Assembly: GCF_036588685.1 (NCBI RefSeq)
Contig: NC_086386.1
Location: 422,710 to 486,709 of the forward strand
Length of the DNA: 64,000 bases
Direction: 5' to 3'
Origin: Mytilus trossulus
Taxonomy: Eukaryota; Mollusca; Bivalvia; Mytilida; Mytilidae
Below are positions 33,528 to 44,400 of this stretch, piece after piece; positions within the stretch are counted from its first letter, which is position 1; each line of letters starts with the position of its first letter. The position numbers and the translations under genes are program-made. The notes beneath the pieces were generated by a model. It had not been told where the DNA came from. It was given only the letters and a program-made list of their open reading frames with translations, and did no database searches.

Positions 33528-34826
33528 ATAGTCAGCTATAAAAGGCCCCGATAAGACCATGTAAAACATTAAAATTAACGGCCTTATTAATGTAAATAAA
33601 TGAACGAAAAACAAATATGTAACACATAAACAAACAACAGCCACTGAATTTACAAGCTCCTGACTTTCGACAGACACATACATAAATAATGTGGTGGGTT
33701 TAAACATTTTAGCGGAATCCCGACCCTCCCTCTAACCTGGGACAGTGTTATAACAGTTCAACGTAAGATCGAACTACAAAAACCAGTTGAAAAAGGCTTA
33801 ACTCATCAGATTGACAAAAACACAAGTGGACGTGGCCGGGTACTTATACATTCCGACACAAAAAGACACAATGAACAGATCTGAGAGTACTCGCAGTTAT
33901 CTGACAGCTAGTTCAAAGCCACTAACAACTAATAAAAATATCATGAATCTAAGACTAGACTATCAATCCGTTCACATCTAACATCCAATGGATTTAGGGT
34001 AAAGACGTCATAAACAGCCAGAGAAAAACATGACCAACAATATTTTGTAATTCTATTTAAATGAGTGTTTTGATTAAGTAAACTTCATTTTGAATATGAA
34101 AGAGAGTTAATGACATGATTTAAGTAATGTTTACTGCATATAAAACATACTTTGTCATATTAAATGTATACAAGAGTTATTGGTATTAATACTGAGTAAT
34201 TATTGGCTAAGGCAAGCAAATTATTGTAACTATGTATTTTGCTGATATCATTTACATTATAGTGTACATTATAACTGAAGTTGTGTTCTACATGTAGACA
34301 ATTGTATTATAAAAACCTTCTTTTTGTGTATTTGCAGGACTACCTGCCACCTTTGTTAACTAGTAAAACAATAAAGATCTTATCATCAAATATGTCACTT
34401 TCTATCAGTCTCACTATACACCTGGCTACATACTGATAACAAAATCAATATTTATACCAATAAAAACAATATTCAATGATCTTATTACAGTGTTGAATAG
34501 GTAACCTTTTAGAATAAGTTTATTTAAAGGAGCGACAAGTTTACATGGATCATTTCTAAATTGCCGGGCACGGTTAACAACATTTCCGTAAACATTAATA
34601 TGTGCTATCCCGTTTGAAATAAGTTTTCTACAGGTACAACCAAACAAAAACGTCACAACAGCCACGGCATAGCGAACAAGTTGTGAAATATAAACACCGT
34701 AAGATGGTGCAAAAGGAACAGCACCATCTAAAAATGGAAAATTAACCATAGGCAAGGAAAACTCGTCTCTTTTGTCGTAAATTTTAGTGTGGAGTTTCCC
34801 CTTTAAAACCGAAATATCAAAATCCA
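33528..34826 (+). repeat. Right member of the long direct repeat flanking the LINE
   Basis: Matches 20227-20738 and then 21445-22235, joined at AACAA, a 5 bp microhomology present at both ends of the missing 711 bp. The related segment near 63876 keeps the longer form, so the right copy lost the piece after duplication. The sequence continues past 34826 into the RT gene without a break, which shows where the LINE went in. Confidence 0.85.
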
Positions 34827-35012
34827 GGAAAGGACAGTTATTACCGAATAAAATTTGATTTATTTAAAGTAAGTTCCTTGGGGAAAATTTCAGCAGTATA
34901 TTGAGAAAATTCTTGATTATTTAACGAAAAAATATCATCAAGATAACGGTAAGTGTTGTGAAATTTATCAATTAAATGCAATTTCGACGGGTCTTTACTG
35001 AATTTAGTCATA
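34426..35012 (-). pseudogene. Reverse-transcriptase gene fragment (right copy, uninterrupted)
   Basis: On the minus strand MTKFSKDPSKLHLIDKFHNT, YRYLDDIFSLNN (the YxDD catalytic motif) and FPKELTL run in one frame to about 34850. After a frameshift, NCPFLDFDIS, KIYDKRDEFSL and GVYISQLVRYA follow, as in the left copy. The order palm motif, then KIYDKRD, then YISQLVRYA fits an RT of the Penelope-like or a related group; no GIY-YIG part is visible. At least one frameshift, so non-functional. Confidence 0.6.
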
Positions 35013-36348
35013 AACTGTCACAAAACTGACTATATTTGCACTTTGTTTTGTAAATACATATATCCGAAAAGTAAATCAGCAATATTTTTATGTCAGGATT
35101 TAATGTACGATACACATGACAGCAATATTTGAATACAATTACTAGCACTACAAAATTCATCCTTCTTAATTTAGAGTGCAAGCAAGTCCTCCTTTTGTTC
35201 AATATATTGATAAGTAATAATATGTCAGTAGTTATAATATCTCAGGCTTACTGGTATAACAACATTTGTTACCATATCAACCAAAACTGACGATATTTGC
35301 ATTTTAGTATGAAATCTATGTGGCTGCATTATAAATCAAAAGTTGTTTGGTCTTTTTTTTTTTTTTTATGTCAGAATGGATTGTATTTTACAAATGAAAG
35401 CAGTATGGGAAAAAAATGCATAATCTATTTTCATAATATTGAACTGTTACTAAAGTTAGTAGTTCATGACGTTGTGTATAACAAAAGACAAATCTGACGA
35501 AATTGACGAGATTGTTCATAATTATACAACTCCTTAAGTATCCGTACAATGTATTATTTTCGTTAGAATATTTTGTCGAAAACAGAATCGTAAGTCCAAG
35601 GCGAACAAGACGAATTCCGAGGAAATATCCATGTAATGCATACAGTAAAATTTAGGAAGATACTGTAAAGAATGGGTAACAAAGCAACGTCGACAATGAT
35701 GTTGATAAATCATAATATAAGAATGTTGTTCCGACGCGCTGGGTTACTTTCTATCCGCCTTCTAATAAAAAAACAAAATCTTTCCTTTCTTTCATGGTAC
35801 CTGCTTCTGATCACAAGTGTGTAATAATTTGTCAGATTTGTCAAAATTTCCCGAGATGTATAGTTTCAAACGCAATAACGGAGATATTTGTTTGTTGTTT
35901 CACTTTTCCAATGTGTAAATGTTTACTATGTACATGACCCTAACTAAATATTTTGTTTTAACGTTACGTGACGTATGTTGGAAAAAAAAACCAATGTCAC
36001 CGTCAATTTGTGTAGGGGATCAGAAGGGGTTCTAGTTACTTTAAAATACAAGTGTCGTATGGAATTGTGAAAAAAACACAAATTTAATCAAAACTTCATT
36101 CATATCTTTAATAAAATCAGTTTTTAGAGTACGTTTGAAACAGGTACAATGAAAAGAAGCTAAACTTCACTGTTTTGAAGTAGAAACGCAGCTAAAACCA
36201 GATACAAATTGACATGGCTGGTGGTCACTACAATTGATGTATTATAGTAAAAAATTAAATGATGGCTTCAGAATTGTGTAGAAATTTGAAATAGGTTTCC
36301 CGTTTTCATTTACAATTATAACCGTTGTTTTCTGTATTTGTATACGCA
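35013..36348. other. No recognisable gene
   Basis: AT-rich DNA with a T-run at 35351-35367. I find no ORF with coding character, no repeat of a family seen elsewhere in the window and no tandem structure. Confidence 0.5.
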
Positions 36349-36552
36349 TGTGGCGAAATCAGACTAACACGGAATCCTTTTATATCTTTAATCAAATAAC
36401 TAAAAATTATTTACAGTACTTTCAGTATCAATCTAGAATATTCTAGTATGATTCTAGTATGATTCATTTACTATAATTAAAATAACAATGTAATTTTATA
36501 TACACAATGTCAAAATAAAAGTCCAATGTCTTTATAATTGCGTACTTTCGCA
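36349..36552 (-). repeat. 3' LTR of the BEL/Pao element, with internal deletion
   Basis: Identical in outline to 39367-39844 but joined from TTATTTACAGTA directly to CTTTCAGTATCAATC. The full LTR has AGTA at both edges of the missing 274 bp, so the deletion probably used that 4 bp microhomology. One substitution (CACGGAATCC against CACTGAATCC) and a few others separate the LTRs. Confidence 0.85.
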
Positions 36553-36569
36553 CCACTCCAGAGGCCAAA

Positions 36570-36717
36570 TAGTTATCAAAAGTACCAGGATTATAATTTC
36601 ATACGCCAGACACGCGTTTCGTCTACATAAGACTCATCAGTGACGCTCAGAACAAAATAGTGAAAAAGCCAAAACATATACAAAGTTGAAGAGCATTGAG
36701 GACCAAAAATCCCCAAA
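36570..36717 (+). repeat. Dispersed repeat C inside the BEL/Pao element
   Basis: TAGTTATCAAAAGTACCAGG, GCCAGACACGCGTTTCGTCT, AAGACTCATCAGTGACGCTC and AAGTTGAAGAGCATTGAGGA. It lies between the 3' LTR and the last coding remnant, so it inserted after the element did or was carried with it. Confidence 0.8.
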
Positions 36718-36769
36718 GAAAGTCTATCATGATTCCAACTGTTCTTGTATCTTCTTCATTGCTGTCGGG

Positions 36770-36985
36770 CTGCTTTTTATAGTGTTCTCTCTCGTGTAGA
36801 ACTAGTATTGTCATTTATCAACTCAGTATCCTTTTCCGTATCTGCGTCTTTTAAGCCCTTATCTAACTCTTCACATTCTGTAGGATAAAGCATATTCAGA
36901 GCTCTGTTTAAATTCTTCTTATTAGGAAGCATAACTTTAACAGATCTTATTTGACCATCTCGGCTGACTATTAATTGACATTTAC
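36770..36985 (-). pseudogene. BEL/Pao Pol C-terminal remnant (DUF5641-like)
   Basis: A minus-strand frame reads KCQLIVSRDGQIRSVKVMLP and ALNMLYPTECEELDK, the pattern of the domain that follows integrase in BEL/Pao polyproteins (VxRDGxxRSVxVxxP, then LYPxE). The start of the same domain, IGVVIIKDNLAHKLKNW, is fused to the end of the neighbouring ORF in another frame. A deletion has therefore brought the protease region next to this piece, and a frameshift separates the two halves. Confidence 0.7.
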
Positions 36986-38265
36986 GGCCAATTTTTCAAC
37001 TTATGTGCAAGGTTGTCCTTTATTATCACTACACCAATCTTTGCTGGAGGGTTGCACAGAATTTTTCCATTTTCCATTTTGAGTGAGATGACAAAGTTAC
37101 TAAAAGTGTTTTCATCGTCTGATGGATATTGAAATTCTTTTGATCCAATATTTTCCAAGTTCATGGAATCTTCTATTAAAGGCTCGATTTGCAGGCATGT
37201 GTCAATTGTAGAGTGGAGACAGCATTCTCTTATAGATAATAAACTATTTACAGTCATCGTCAGTTTGTTCTCTCTTTCTTCATCACTTAATTGTGACCTT
37301 CCTGTAAGGATCCATCCTAGCTTAGAGCCAAGTAGATACAGCCCTTGTTGAATTTCTATCTTCTGTGACGATATGATATCCAAATAATACTCATTTCCGA
37401 TAAGAATCTCTATTGTTGAACTTTCTAAGCAAGTGGGCAGTGTGTCAGCAAGTTGCAGATTGTTACATAAATATTTCACATTTTCACATACATCCATTTG
37501 TAAAGGTCTTCTTGGTATTGATCCTGTTATCTTAGGAACAACATTAGCATCAATAAGCATACAAACTCCATCTTTTAGTCTGATCTTTAATGACACCTTT
37601 TGTGTTCTTAATGTTTTTGGCTTATCTGCACCAAATGTTACAAGAGTTATCTCCTCTGTAGTCTTCTTCTTCAAGTATAGTCTCTTGGCCAAATTTTCTG
37701 TTATATATGTTCGCTGAGATCCGGAGTCCATTAATAGTCTTACTACTTCTGTTTCATTAACTTCTATATTTGACACAGTTGTTTGAGCTGTCTGCATCAA
37801 AACTATATCTCCGGAAGACAACAAGCTATTCTCTGGTACATTCTCTTCACTTGAAGCTATCTCACAAATTTCATCAGCTAGATGTGAAACTTCTTTCTGT
37901 TGAGAGGGAATTTTCTTTGGGCATAAACTTCTATGGTATCCCTTTTTCTCTTTGCAATGATAGCATGTTTTTTCAAATTTACAGTCTCTACTAACATGTC
38001 CTGGTTTCAAGCATGTATAACAACTACCTTTGATTTTCTGCTTTCTGTCTTTTATAGTACTGAACTCTCTGCACTCATCACTCCAATGGTGTCCATCCCA
38101 ATATCGGCAAACCATTGAATTTCCACTGACTGAGTTTTTTCCAAATGCATTTATTGTCATCAGAGCTTCTGCAGATAAGTGTTTACTTGGTTGAAAATAA
38201 TTGTTGTTTGACTGGATTTTCGACTGCTGGTTTTCCTCAGAACTGGGACCAGTATGTGTTTCCAT
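36982..38265 (-). pseudogene. BEL/Pao zinc-knuckle and aspartic protease region (427 codons)
   Basis: In order: a Cys/His segment (CRYWDGHHWSDEC, 53-65), a CCHC knuckle CYTCLKPGHVSRDC (82-95), a second knuckle CYHCKEKKGYHRSLC (101-115), then a retropepsin-like domain of the DUF1758 type with the catalytic DSG at 180-182 (VVRLLMDSGSQRTYI) and ILIGNEYYLDII downstream. The knuckles bind element RNA and the protease matures the polyprotein. The last about 40 residues (ILCNPPAKIGVVIIKDNLAH) come from the far C-terminus of Pol, so RT, RNase H and integrase have been deleted in between. Starts in a different frame from the preceding gag ORF. Confidence 0.8.
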
Positions 38266-38392
38266 AGACTGACTTTCTGCAGCTTCCCTAGCAGCTAAGT
38301 AAGTGTTGAAAAAAATGTCTTAACTTCCCTACTGTCCATCTTTCATTGTTACCTTTCTGTATTTCAAGTTGAATAAGGACTTCCTTTGGTAG

Positions 38393-39289
38393 CTAAGATG
38401 TTATCATCGAGATAAATACATCTTGGGTTACATCTTGATGCATTGCGTCCAAACTACGTAAGTGTCGTTCCAAGTCATCATCAAGTCTACGTAGATGTGT
38501 AGTTTGATTTGAAGCTGACTGAAGGTTTATTAAATCTGAATAGTGCTTGTTGACAACATATTGAACATTTCCAAATCTTTCCTTTAGTATTGAAATTGTT
38601 ACATCGTAATTTTCATGGGAGAGCGTTAAGCCAGATATAGCAGAATTAGCTGTTCCAAACAGTTTGCTTTTCAAGTAATTCAATTTCTCTATTTTTGTCA
38701 AGATTTGATTTGTGTGCACTGTTGCTTCAAATGAATCCCAAAATTCTGTCCATTTTAACTTATCTCCATTGTACGAAACTAGGTCTAATTTAGGAAGTTT
38801 AACTGCACTTACTGTTGAAGGTTGACTTTTCCTCTGTAATTCTTGGAGTTGTAACTGTTGAAACTGTAATATATGTTCTTGCATTTGTGTCTGTAATTGT
38901 AATAAATGCTTGTGGTCCGTGGCCGATTCTGTTTTCTTAATATGTGTAATTTTATCCTGAATTTCTTCCTCGAATATTTTTAATTCGTCTAAGCGCTGTG
39001 TTACACCGTCAAGCAATTTAAAATATATTTCACTTGCCTTTTTAAATTTTAGAATTTCACCTTCGTTATCTTCTTTCTCCTCTAATAAAAGTGAAATTTC
39101 TTTCATACTATCTTCAAGTTTTGCTGCAAAATCCTTTAATCGTCTCTCTGCTGATAAAACTTGCCTTAATTGTGTTGTCACACTTTCATCTTGAATCCCT
39201 TGTGCTATTACATCTCCACTTTTATCTAATTCTTTAGCTAACAAATTATTGTACCTTGTACAGAGTCCTTTCAAATATGAGACTGCCAT
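38393..39289 (-). pseudogene. BEL/Pao gag, DUF1759-like (298 codons)
   Basis: First coding part of the element after the 5' LTR. Residues 40-160 are strongly charged and heptad-like (coiled coil: KDFAAKLEDSMKEISLLLEE), with a Gln-rich stretch near 130-150. From about 165 the DUF1759 pattern appears: VKLPKLDLVSYNGDKLKWTE, WDSFEATVH, KLNYLKSKLFGTANSAI and LKERFGN. Gag forms the particle shell. It ends at a stop at 38393, where members of the family normally run on; the continuing pattern (LPKEVLIQLEIQKG) is visible just downstream in another frame. A frameshift therefore breaks gag from the knuckle region. Confidence 0.8.
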
Positions 39290-39345
39290 CTTTTCTATGG
39301 TTATTTCTTTTCCGTGTCCTTTATAAATTTCTTTTTCTGTTATTG

Positions 39346-39361
39346 CCGGGTTCCAGCACCA
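39346..39361 (-). other. Primer-binding site of the BEL/Pao element
   Basis: Five bases inside the 5' LTR the minus strand reads TGGTGCTGGAACCCGG, starting with the TGG complementary to a tRNA CCA end. The tRNA species was not determined. Confidence 0.6.
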
Positions 39362-39366
39362 TAAAA

Positions 39367-39844
39367 TGTGGCGAAATCAGACTAACACTGAATCCTTTTA
39401 TATCTTTAATCAAATAACTAACAATTATTTACAGTATGTACAGTTTGTAAAAGTTAATAAATACCACATTGGAATAATCCGTCTTTTTTCTTTCTAGTTC
39501 AACTGATAAAACTTCTATTCTTCTGTTACTACTATTTTTACAATGATAATTATCCATAAAAACCCTTAACTTATATATTAAAATCATAAGAACATTCTAA
39601 ATCTAGAACAAACTATAATAAACTAGAGAAATGGGAAATAATCTATTTTTAGTAACAGGGTAAATTCCTGAAATTGCCAAAGCTTTCTTGAACATAAATA
39701 TATACAAGTACTTTCACTATCAATCTAGAATATTCTAGTATGATTCTAGTATGATTCATTTACTATAATTAAAATAACAATGTAATTTTATATACACAAT
39801 GTCAAAATAAAAGTCCAATGTCTTTATAATTGCGTACTTTCGCA
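39367..39844 (-). repeat. 5' LTR of the BEL/Pao element, full length
   Basis: 478 bp from TGTGGCGAAATC to TACTTTCGCA (plus strand). Holds the direct repeat TTCTAGTATGATTCTAGTAT near 39732, shared with the other LTR. Confidence 0.85.
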
Positions 39845-39979
39845 ATTATGGCAATCGAATTTTTTGGGCGAACTAAAAAGATGGCTTTTTTTTTTAAAAC
39901 GGCCAGGATAAAGCCTTAAGGAATAGCAATAACACGCTTTCTTATAATGTGTGTATGTCGTGAAGAATTATATTGATAA

Positions 39980-40062
39980 TAATAGTTATCAAAGGTACCA
40001 GGATTATAATTTAGTACGCCAGACGCGCGTTTCGTCTACATAAGACTCATCAGTGACGCTAA
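39980..40062 (+). repeat. Dispersed repeat C, short copy
   Basis: TAGTTATCAAAGGTACCAGG, GCCAGACGCGCGTTTCGTCT and AAGACTCATCAGTGACGCT are all well preserved; the variable tail is missing. Confidence 0.8.
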
Positions 40063-41750
40063 TAAAACCTACAAATTGTAAAATATAATTATACTAAAAG
40101 CATGACAAGTTGAAGAAAATACTTAAATATGTTAAAGCGTCTATCTTTTAGCCGATTGCCTTGGCGGACTTTTTGACGTTACTGACGACTGTAGCGCCAC
40201 CTAATTAAACCCCTCTGCTATTTTTGGTAAGCTCTACGAAGCATTAGCCTAGGGTAGTATCAATATTCATGAGTTTTATAAAGCAACGCGAGATACGAGA
40301 TCACGTCATTGACGCCATTATCTGAGAGAACTTTCAGCAAGCGGGAACAAAAAAATATGTTTAAAATCTCCCAAGATGACGGGCATTCATCACTGGAACA
40401 GAGACGATATCAAAATTAGATAATAAGTGCTTCAAATACTGAATTAGCTTAAGATATTGTACAGAGACGGCATATATTATAGGCATTTGAAAGATAATTT
40501 AAAAAAAGTGGTTTCATACAACGAAAAATGACTATGCATTCGAGGGATACCCTTTTTGTTGCTATGAAAATATACAGGAGCTATATCAAACCAGCGACAG
40601 TTACTATGCGTGGGTAGGGGTGGGGTTGTTGCTCCAGTCCAGGTCAATCGTCTACGTCCACTTGAGAAAAAAAATATTCCCTTACTGCAGAAGATTTATT
40701 GGCTATATGTCTGATTTGTACTTCTAGTCCAGTCTCTAAGTCCAGTCACGTCTGGGTGACTCCCTTTATATACCACCAAATTTTCCCCACTTACGGGGGG
40801 CAATCCACCCTGCTCTCCCAACCCCTAAATCAGTGTTTTAGAGACACAGATACACTTGTATCTTTGTCTCAGAACAAACTAATCTAAAACTACACCTTAG
40901 CCTAACTCAGTAACTGATTAGACCAATAATTATGATGTCTAGAAAGTTTTTTTTGTCATAATTATGTAGACTACTGCTACTTATGATCCCATCATAAACA
41001 TATGGCCAAAGGGGATTGGGGCTAGGGTGATTGTTTCATCTTGTGCACAGTTGCATGCTTGGTATGTATACAGACATCTGGCTGGTGTAAATCAGACAGT
41101 CTGACACCCATTCATATACATTAATTGTACATTTATTTTTATATGTAAGAATCCATTTTATATTTAGCTGCCTACTCAAATTCTTTTATTGTTTGTTCTG
41201 ATGTGTTTCTTTTTCTTTTAATCTGATAAAACACAAAGACTGAAAAACACCTGACACTTGTGAAGAAAGAAATAATCTTTATTAATAATTTAAATATATT
41301 TATTTACATGCTCTTAAAAGGTAAATTGACAAATGATATATTTTGTTCAAAGTAAGCTGATCACTTTTTGTTTAATTTCAAGTAAAAACTATGAGTAAGA
41401 AAATTCAGACAATTTAAAAAAAAATCAATCAAATGTCAAATATATATATTAATTTCACTAGTCCACTTAACCATGTTAATACAAAAAGGTAAAGTGCAAT
41501 GAGTACATGTATTTATTTTTCTGCATTTCTTGTTTCAGCAACTGCTGTACTTTTCCAGTTATTTCTTATGTGTTGTGTAGTTATTTACAATGGACTATAA
41601 CAATTTTGATTGACTTGACAGGTTGATAATAGTCATCTATAGTAAAAGAAACAGGAGAGATCAGTAATGGTTTTAGACAGCTGCAGTTGTAGGTAAACAA
41701 ATTCAGGTGGTCATATAAGCCTTAAAAGCCATATCAATAGCCCAGGCTAT
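40063..41750. other. No recognisable gene
   Basis: The GC content of 40150-40840 is somewhat above its surroundings, and the longest ORF (62 codons near 40700) has no motif. From 41100 on the sequence is AT-rich. Nothing here matches other repeats in the window until the CCTAGG minisatellite begins. Confidence 0.5.
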
Positions 41751-43545
41751 AGGTCAATAAGAATGAGTCATCGGTCATCAGTCATATCGATAGCCTAGGT
41801 AAGTGGTCAATTATCAGAAATCACCAGTTAACAAAGTCATATCACTAACCTAGGGTAGTGGACAATTATCAGGAATCACCAGTTAACAAAGTCATGTCAA
41901 TAGCCTAGGGTAGTGATCAATTATCAGGACACACCAGTTAGCAAAACAATGTCGCTAGCCTAGGGAAGTGCCAAATTATCAGGGATCACCAGTTAACAAA
42001 GCCATGTCACTAGCCTAGGGTAGTGATCAATTATCTGGAATCACCAGTGAACAAAGTCGAGTCACTAGCCAAAAGGAAGTGGTCAATTATCAGTAATCAC
42101 TAGTAAACAAAGCCATGTCACTAGCCAAGGGTAGTGTCAAATTATAAGATTTCGGGCCTTTTATTGCTGACTACATGGGGTATGGGCTTTGCTCATTGTT
42201 AAAGGCCGTACGGTGACCTATAATTATTAATGTTTATGTCATTTGGGTCTTTTGTGGATAGTTGTCTTATTGGCAATCATACCACATATTTTTTATAGGG
42301 AAGTGCCCAATTATCAGGAATCATCAGTGAACAAAGTAATGTCACTAGCCGAGGGTACTGGACAATTTGCAGGAATCACCAGTTAAAGTCATATCACTAG
42401 CCTAGGATAGTGGTCAATTATAAAGGATCACCAGTTAACAAAGTCATGTCACTAGCCTAGGGTGGTGGACAATTATCAGGAATCACCAGTTAACAAAGTC
42501 ATGTCACAAGTCTAGAGTTGTGGACAATTATCAGGAATCACCAGTTAAGTAAGTCATATCACTAGCCATGGGTAGTTGTCAATAGCCAAGGGTAGTGCCC
42601 AATTATCAGGAATCATCAGTTAACAAAGTCATGTCACTAGCCTAGGGTAGTGGACAATCACCAGGAATCACCAGTTGAGAAAGTATTATCACTAGCCAAG
42701 AGAAGCAGGGATCAACAGTTAACAAAGTCATGTCACTAGCCTGGGGAAGTGGTCAATTATCAGGAATCACCAGTTAAAGTAATATCACTAGCCTAGAGTA
42801 GCAGGAATCACCAGTTAACAAAGTCCTGTCACTAGCCTAGGGTAGTGGTCAATTATATGGAATGACCAGTTAACAAAGCCATGTCACTAGCTTAGGGTAG
42901 TGGTCCATTATTAGGAATCACCAATTAACAAAGTCATATCACTAGCCTAGGGTAGTGCCCAATTACCAGGAATCACCAGTTGAGAAAGTAATATCACTAG
43001 CCTAGAGTAGCAGGGATCACCAGTTAACAAAGTCATGTCACTAGCCTAGGGTAGTGGTCAATTATATGGAATGACCAGTTAACAAAGCCATGTCACTAGC
43101 TTAGGGTAGTGGTCCATTATTAAGCATCACCATTTAACAAAGTCATATCACAAGCCTAGGGTAGTTGTTAATTTTGAGGATTCACCAGTAAACAAAGCCA
43201 TGTCACAAGCCTGGGGTAGTGCACAATTATCTGGAATGACTTGTTAACAGAGCCATATCACTAGCCTAGGATAGTGGTTCATTATAAAGGATCACCAGTT
43301 AACAAAGTCATGTCACTAGCCTAGGGTAGTGGACAATTATCAGGAATCACCAGTTAAGTAAGTCATATCACTAGCCATGGGTAGTAATCGATAGCCAAGG
43401 GTAGTGCCCAATTATCAGGAATCATCAGTTAACAAAGTCATGTCACTAGCCTAGGGTAGTGGGCAATTATCAGGAATCACCAGTTAACAAAGTCATGTCA
43501 CAAGTCTAGAGTTGTGGACAATTATCAGGAATCACCAGTTATCCG
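41751..43545. repeat. 55 bp minisatellite with CTAGCCTAGGGTAG core, about 30 units
   Basis: Units of the form TCACTAGCCTAGGGTAGTGG plus TCAATTATCAGGAATCACCA plus GTTAACAAAGTCATG repeat every 55 bp or so, with many truncated units. Each unit carries the palindrome CCTAGG. The array is interrupted by a family A insertion at 42153-42296. Confidence 0.95.
42153..42296 (+). mobile_element. Family A 3' part inserted in the minisatellite
   Basis: Starts at TTTCGGGCCTTTTATTGCTG and passes AAAGGCCGTACGGTGACCTA to GGCAATCATACCACATATTT. Minisatellite units resume directly on both sides, so the insertion is younger than the array. Confidence 0.8.
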
Positions 43546-44400
43546 TGAATATGCTACGCATAGAACTTGTACTTTCCCAATGAGTTTAATTGTGAAAATG
43601 TTACACATAATTTTGTTAAATGTATCGGTGAAAATGCTACGCATAAAACTAGTACTTTCCCAATGAGTTTAATTGTGAAAATGTTAGACATAATTTTGTT
43701 AAATGTATCGGTGAAAATGCTACGCATAAAACTAGTACTTTCCCAATGAGTTTAATTGTGAAAATGTTACACATAATTTTGTTAAATGTATCGGTGAAAA
43801 TGCTACGCATAAAACTAGTACTTTCCCAATGAGTTTAATTCTGAAAATGTTACACATAATTTTGTTAAATGTATCGTTGAAAATGCTACGCATAAAACTA
43901 GTACTTTCCCAATGAGTTTAATTGTGAAAATGTTACACATAATTTTGTTAAATGTATCGGTGAAAATGCTACGCATAAAACTAGTACTTTCCCAATGAGT
44001 TTAATTGTGAAAATGTTACACATAATTTTGTTAAATGTATCGGTGAAAATGCTACGCATAAAACTAGTACTTTCCCAATGAGTTTAATTGTGAAAATGTT
44101 ACACATAATTTTGTTAAATGTATCGGTGAAAATGCTACGCATAAAACTAGTACTTTCCCAATGAGTTTAATTGTGAAAATGTTACACATAATTTTGTTAA
44201 ATATATCGGTGAAAATGCTACGCATAAAACTAGTACTTTCCCAATGAGTTTAATTGTGAAAATGTTACACATAATTTTGTTAAATGTATCGGTGAAAATG
44301 CTACGCATAAAACTAGTACTTTCCCAATGAGTTTAATTGTGAAAATGTTACACATAATTTTGTTAAATGTATCGGTGAAAATGCTACGCTTAAAACTTGT
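43546..44400. repeat. 83 bp tandem repeat, about ten near-identical units
   Basis: Units GTGAAAATGCTACGCATAAA plus ACTAGTACTTTCCCAATGAG plus TTTAATTGTGAAAATGTTAC plus the rest to ATGTATCG recur at exactly 83 bp (for example 43628 and 43711). The inner units are almost identical, while both end units show more changes (GAACTTGTACTTTCC at the left, GCTTAAAACTTGTACTTTCT at the right), the usual sign of recent homogenisation. It directly follows the 55 bp array. Confidence 0.95.

Larger units (their letters stand above)
36349..39844 (-). mobile_element. BEL/Pao-type LTR retrotransposon, internally deleted
   Basis: Two LTRs bracket a minus-strand coding region: 39367-39844 (5' LTR, 478 bp) and 36349-36552 (3' LTR, 204 bp, lacking about 274 bp). 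On the plus strand both start TGTGGCGAAATCAGACTAAC and end GCGTACTTTCGCA, giving TG...CA ends. Gag, zinc knuckles, protease and the C-terminal DUF5641-like piece are present; RT, RNase H and integrase are gone. A repeat C copy sits just inside the 3' LTR. No matching target-site duplication: flanks are ATTAT on the right and ACGCA on the left. Confidence 0.85.

Noticed and set aside
43546-44400. Regular 83 bp units considered as a CRISPR array
   Set aside because: The whole unit is conserved with no variable spacer, and the sequence is eukaryotic. It is a plain tandem repeat.
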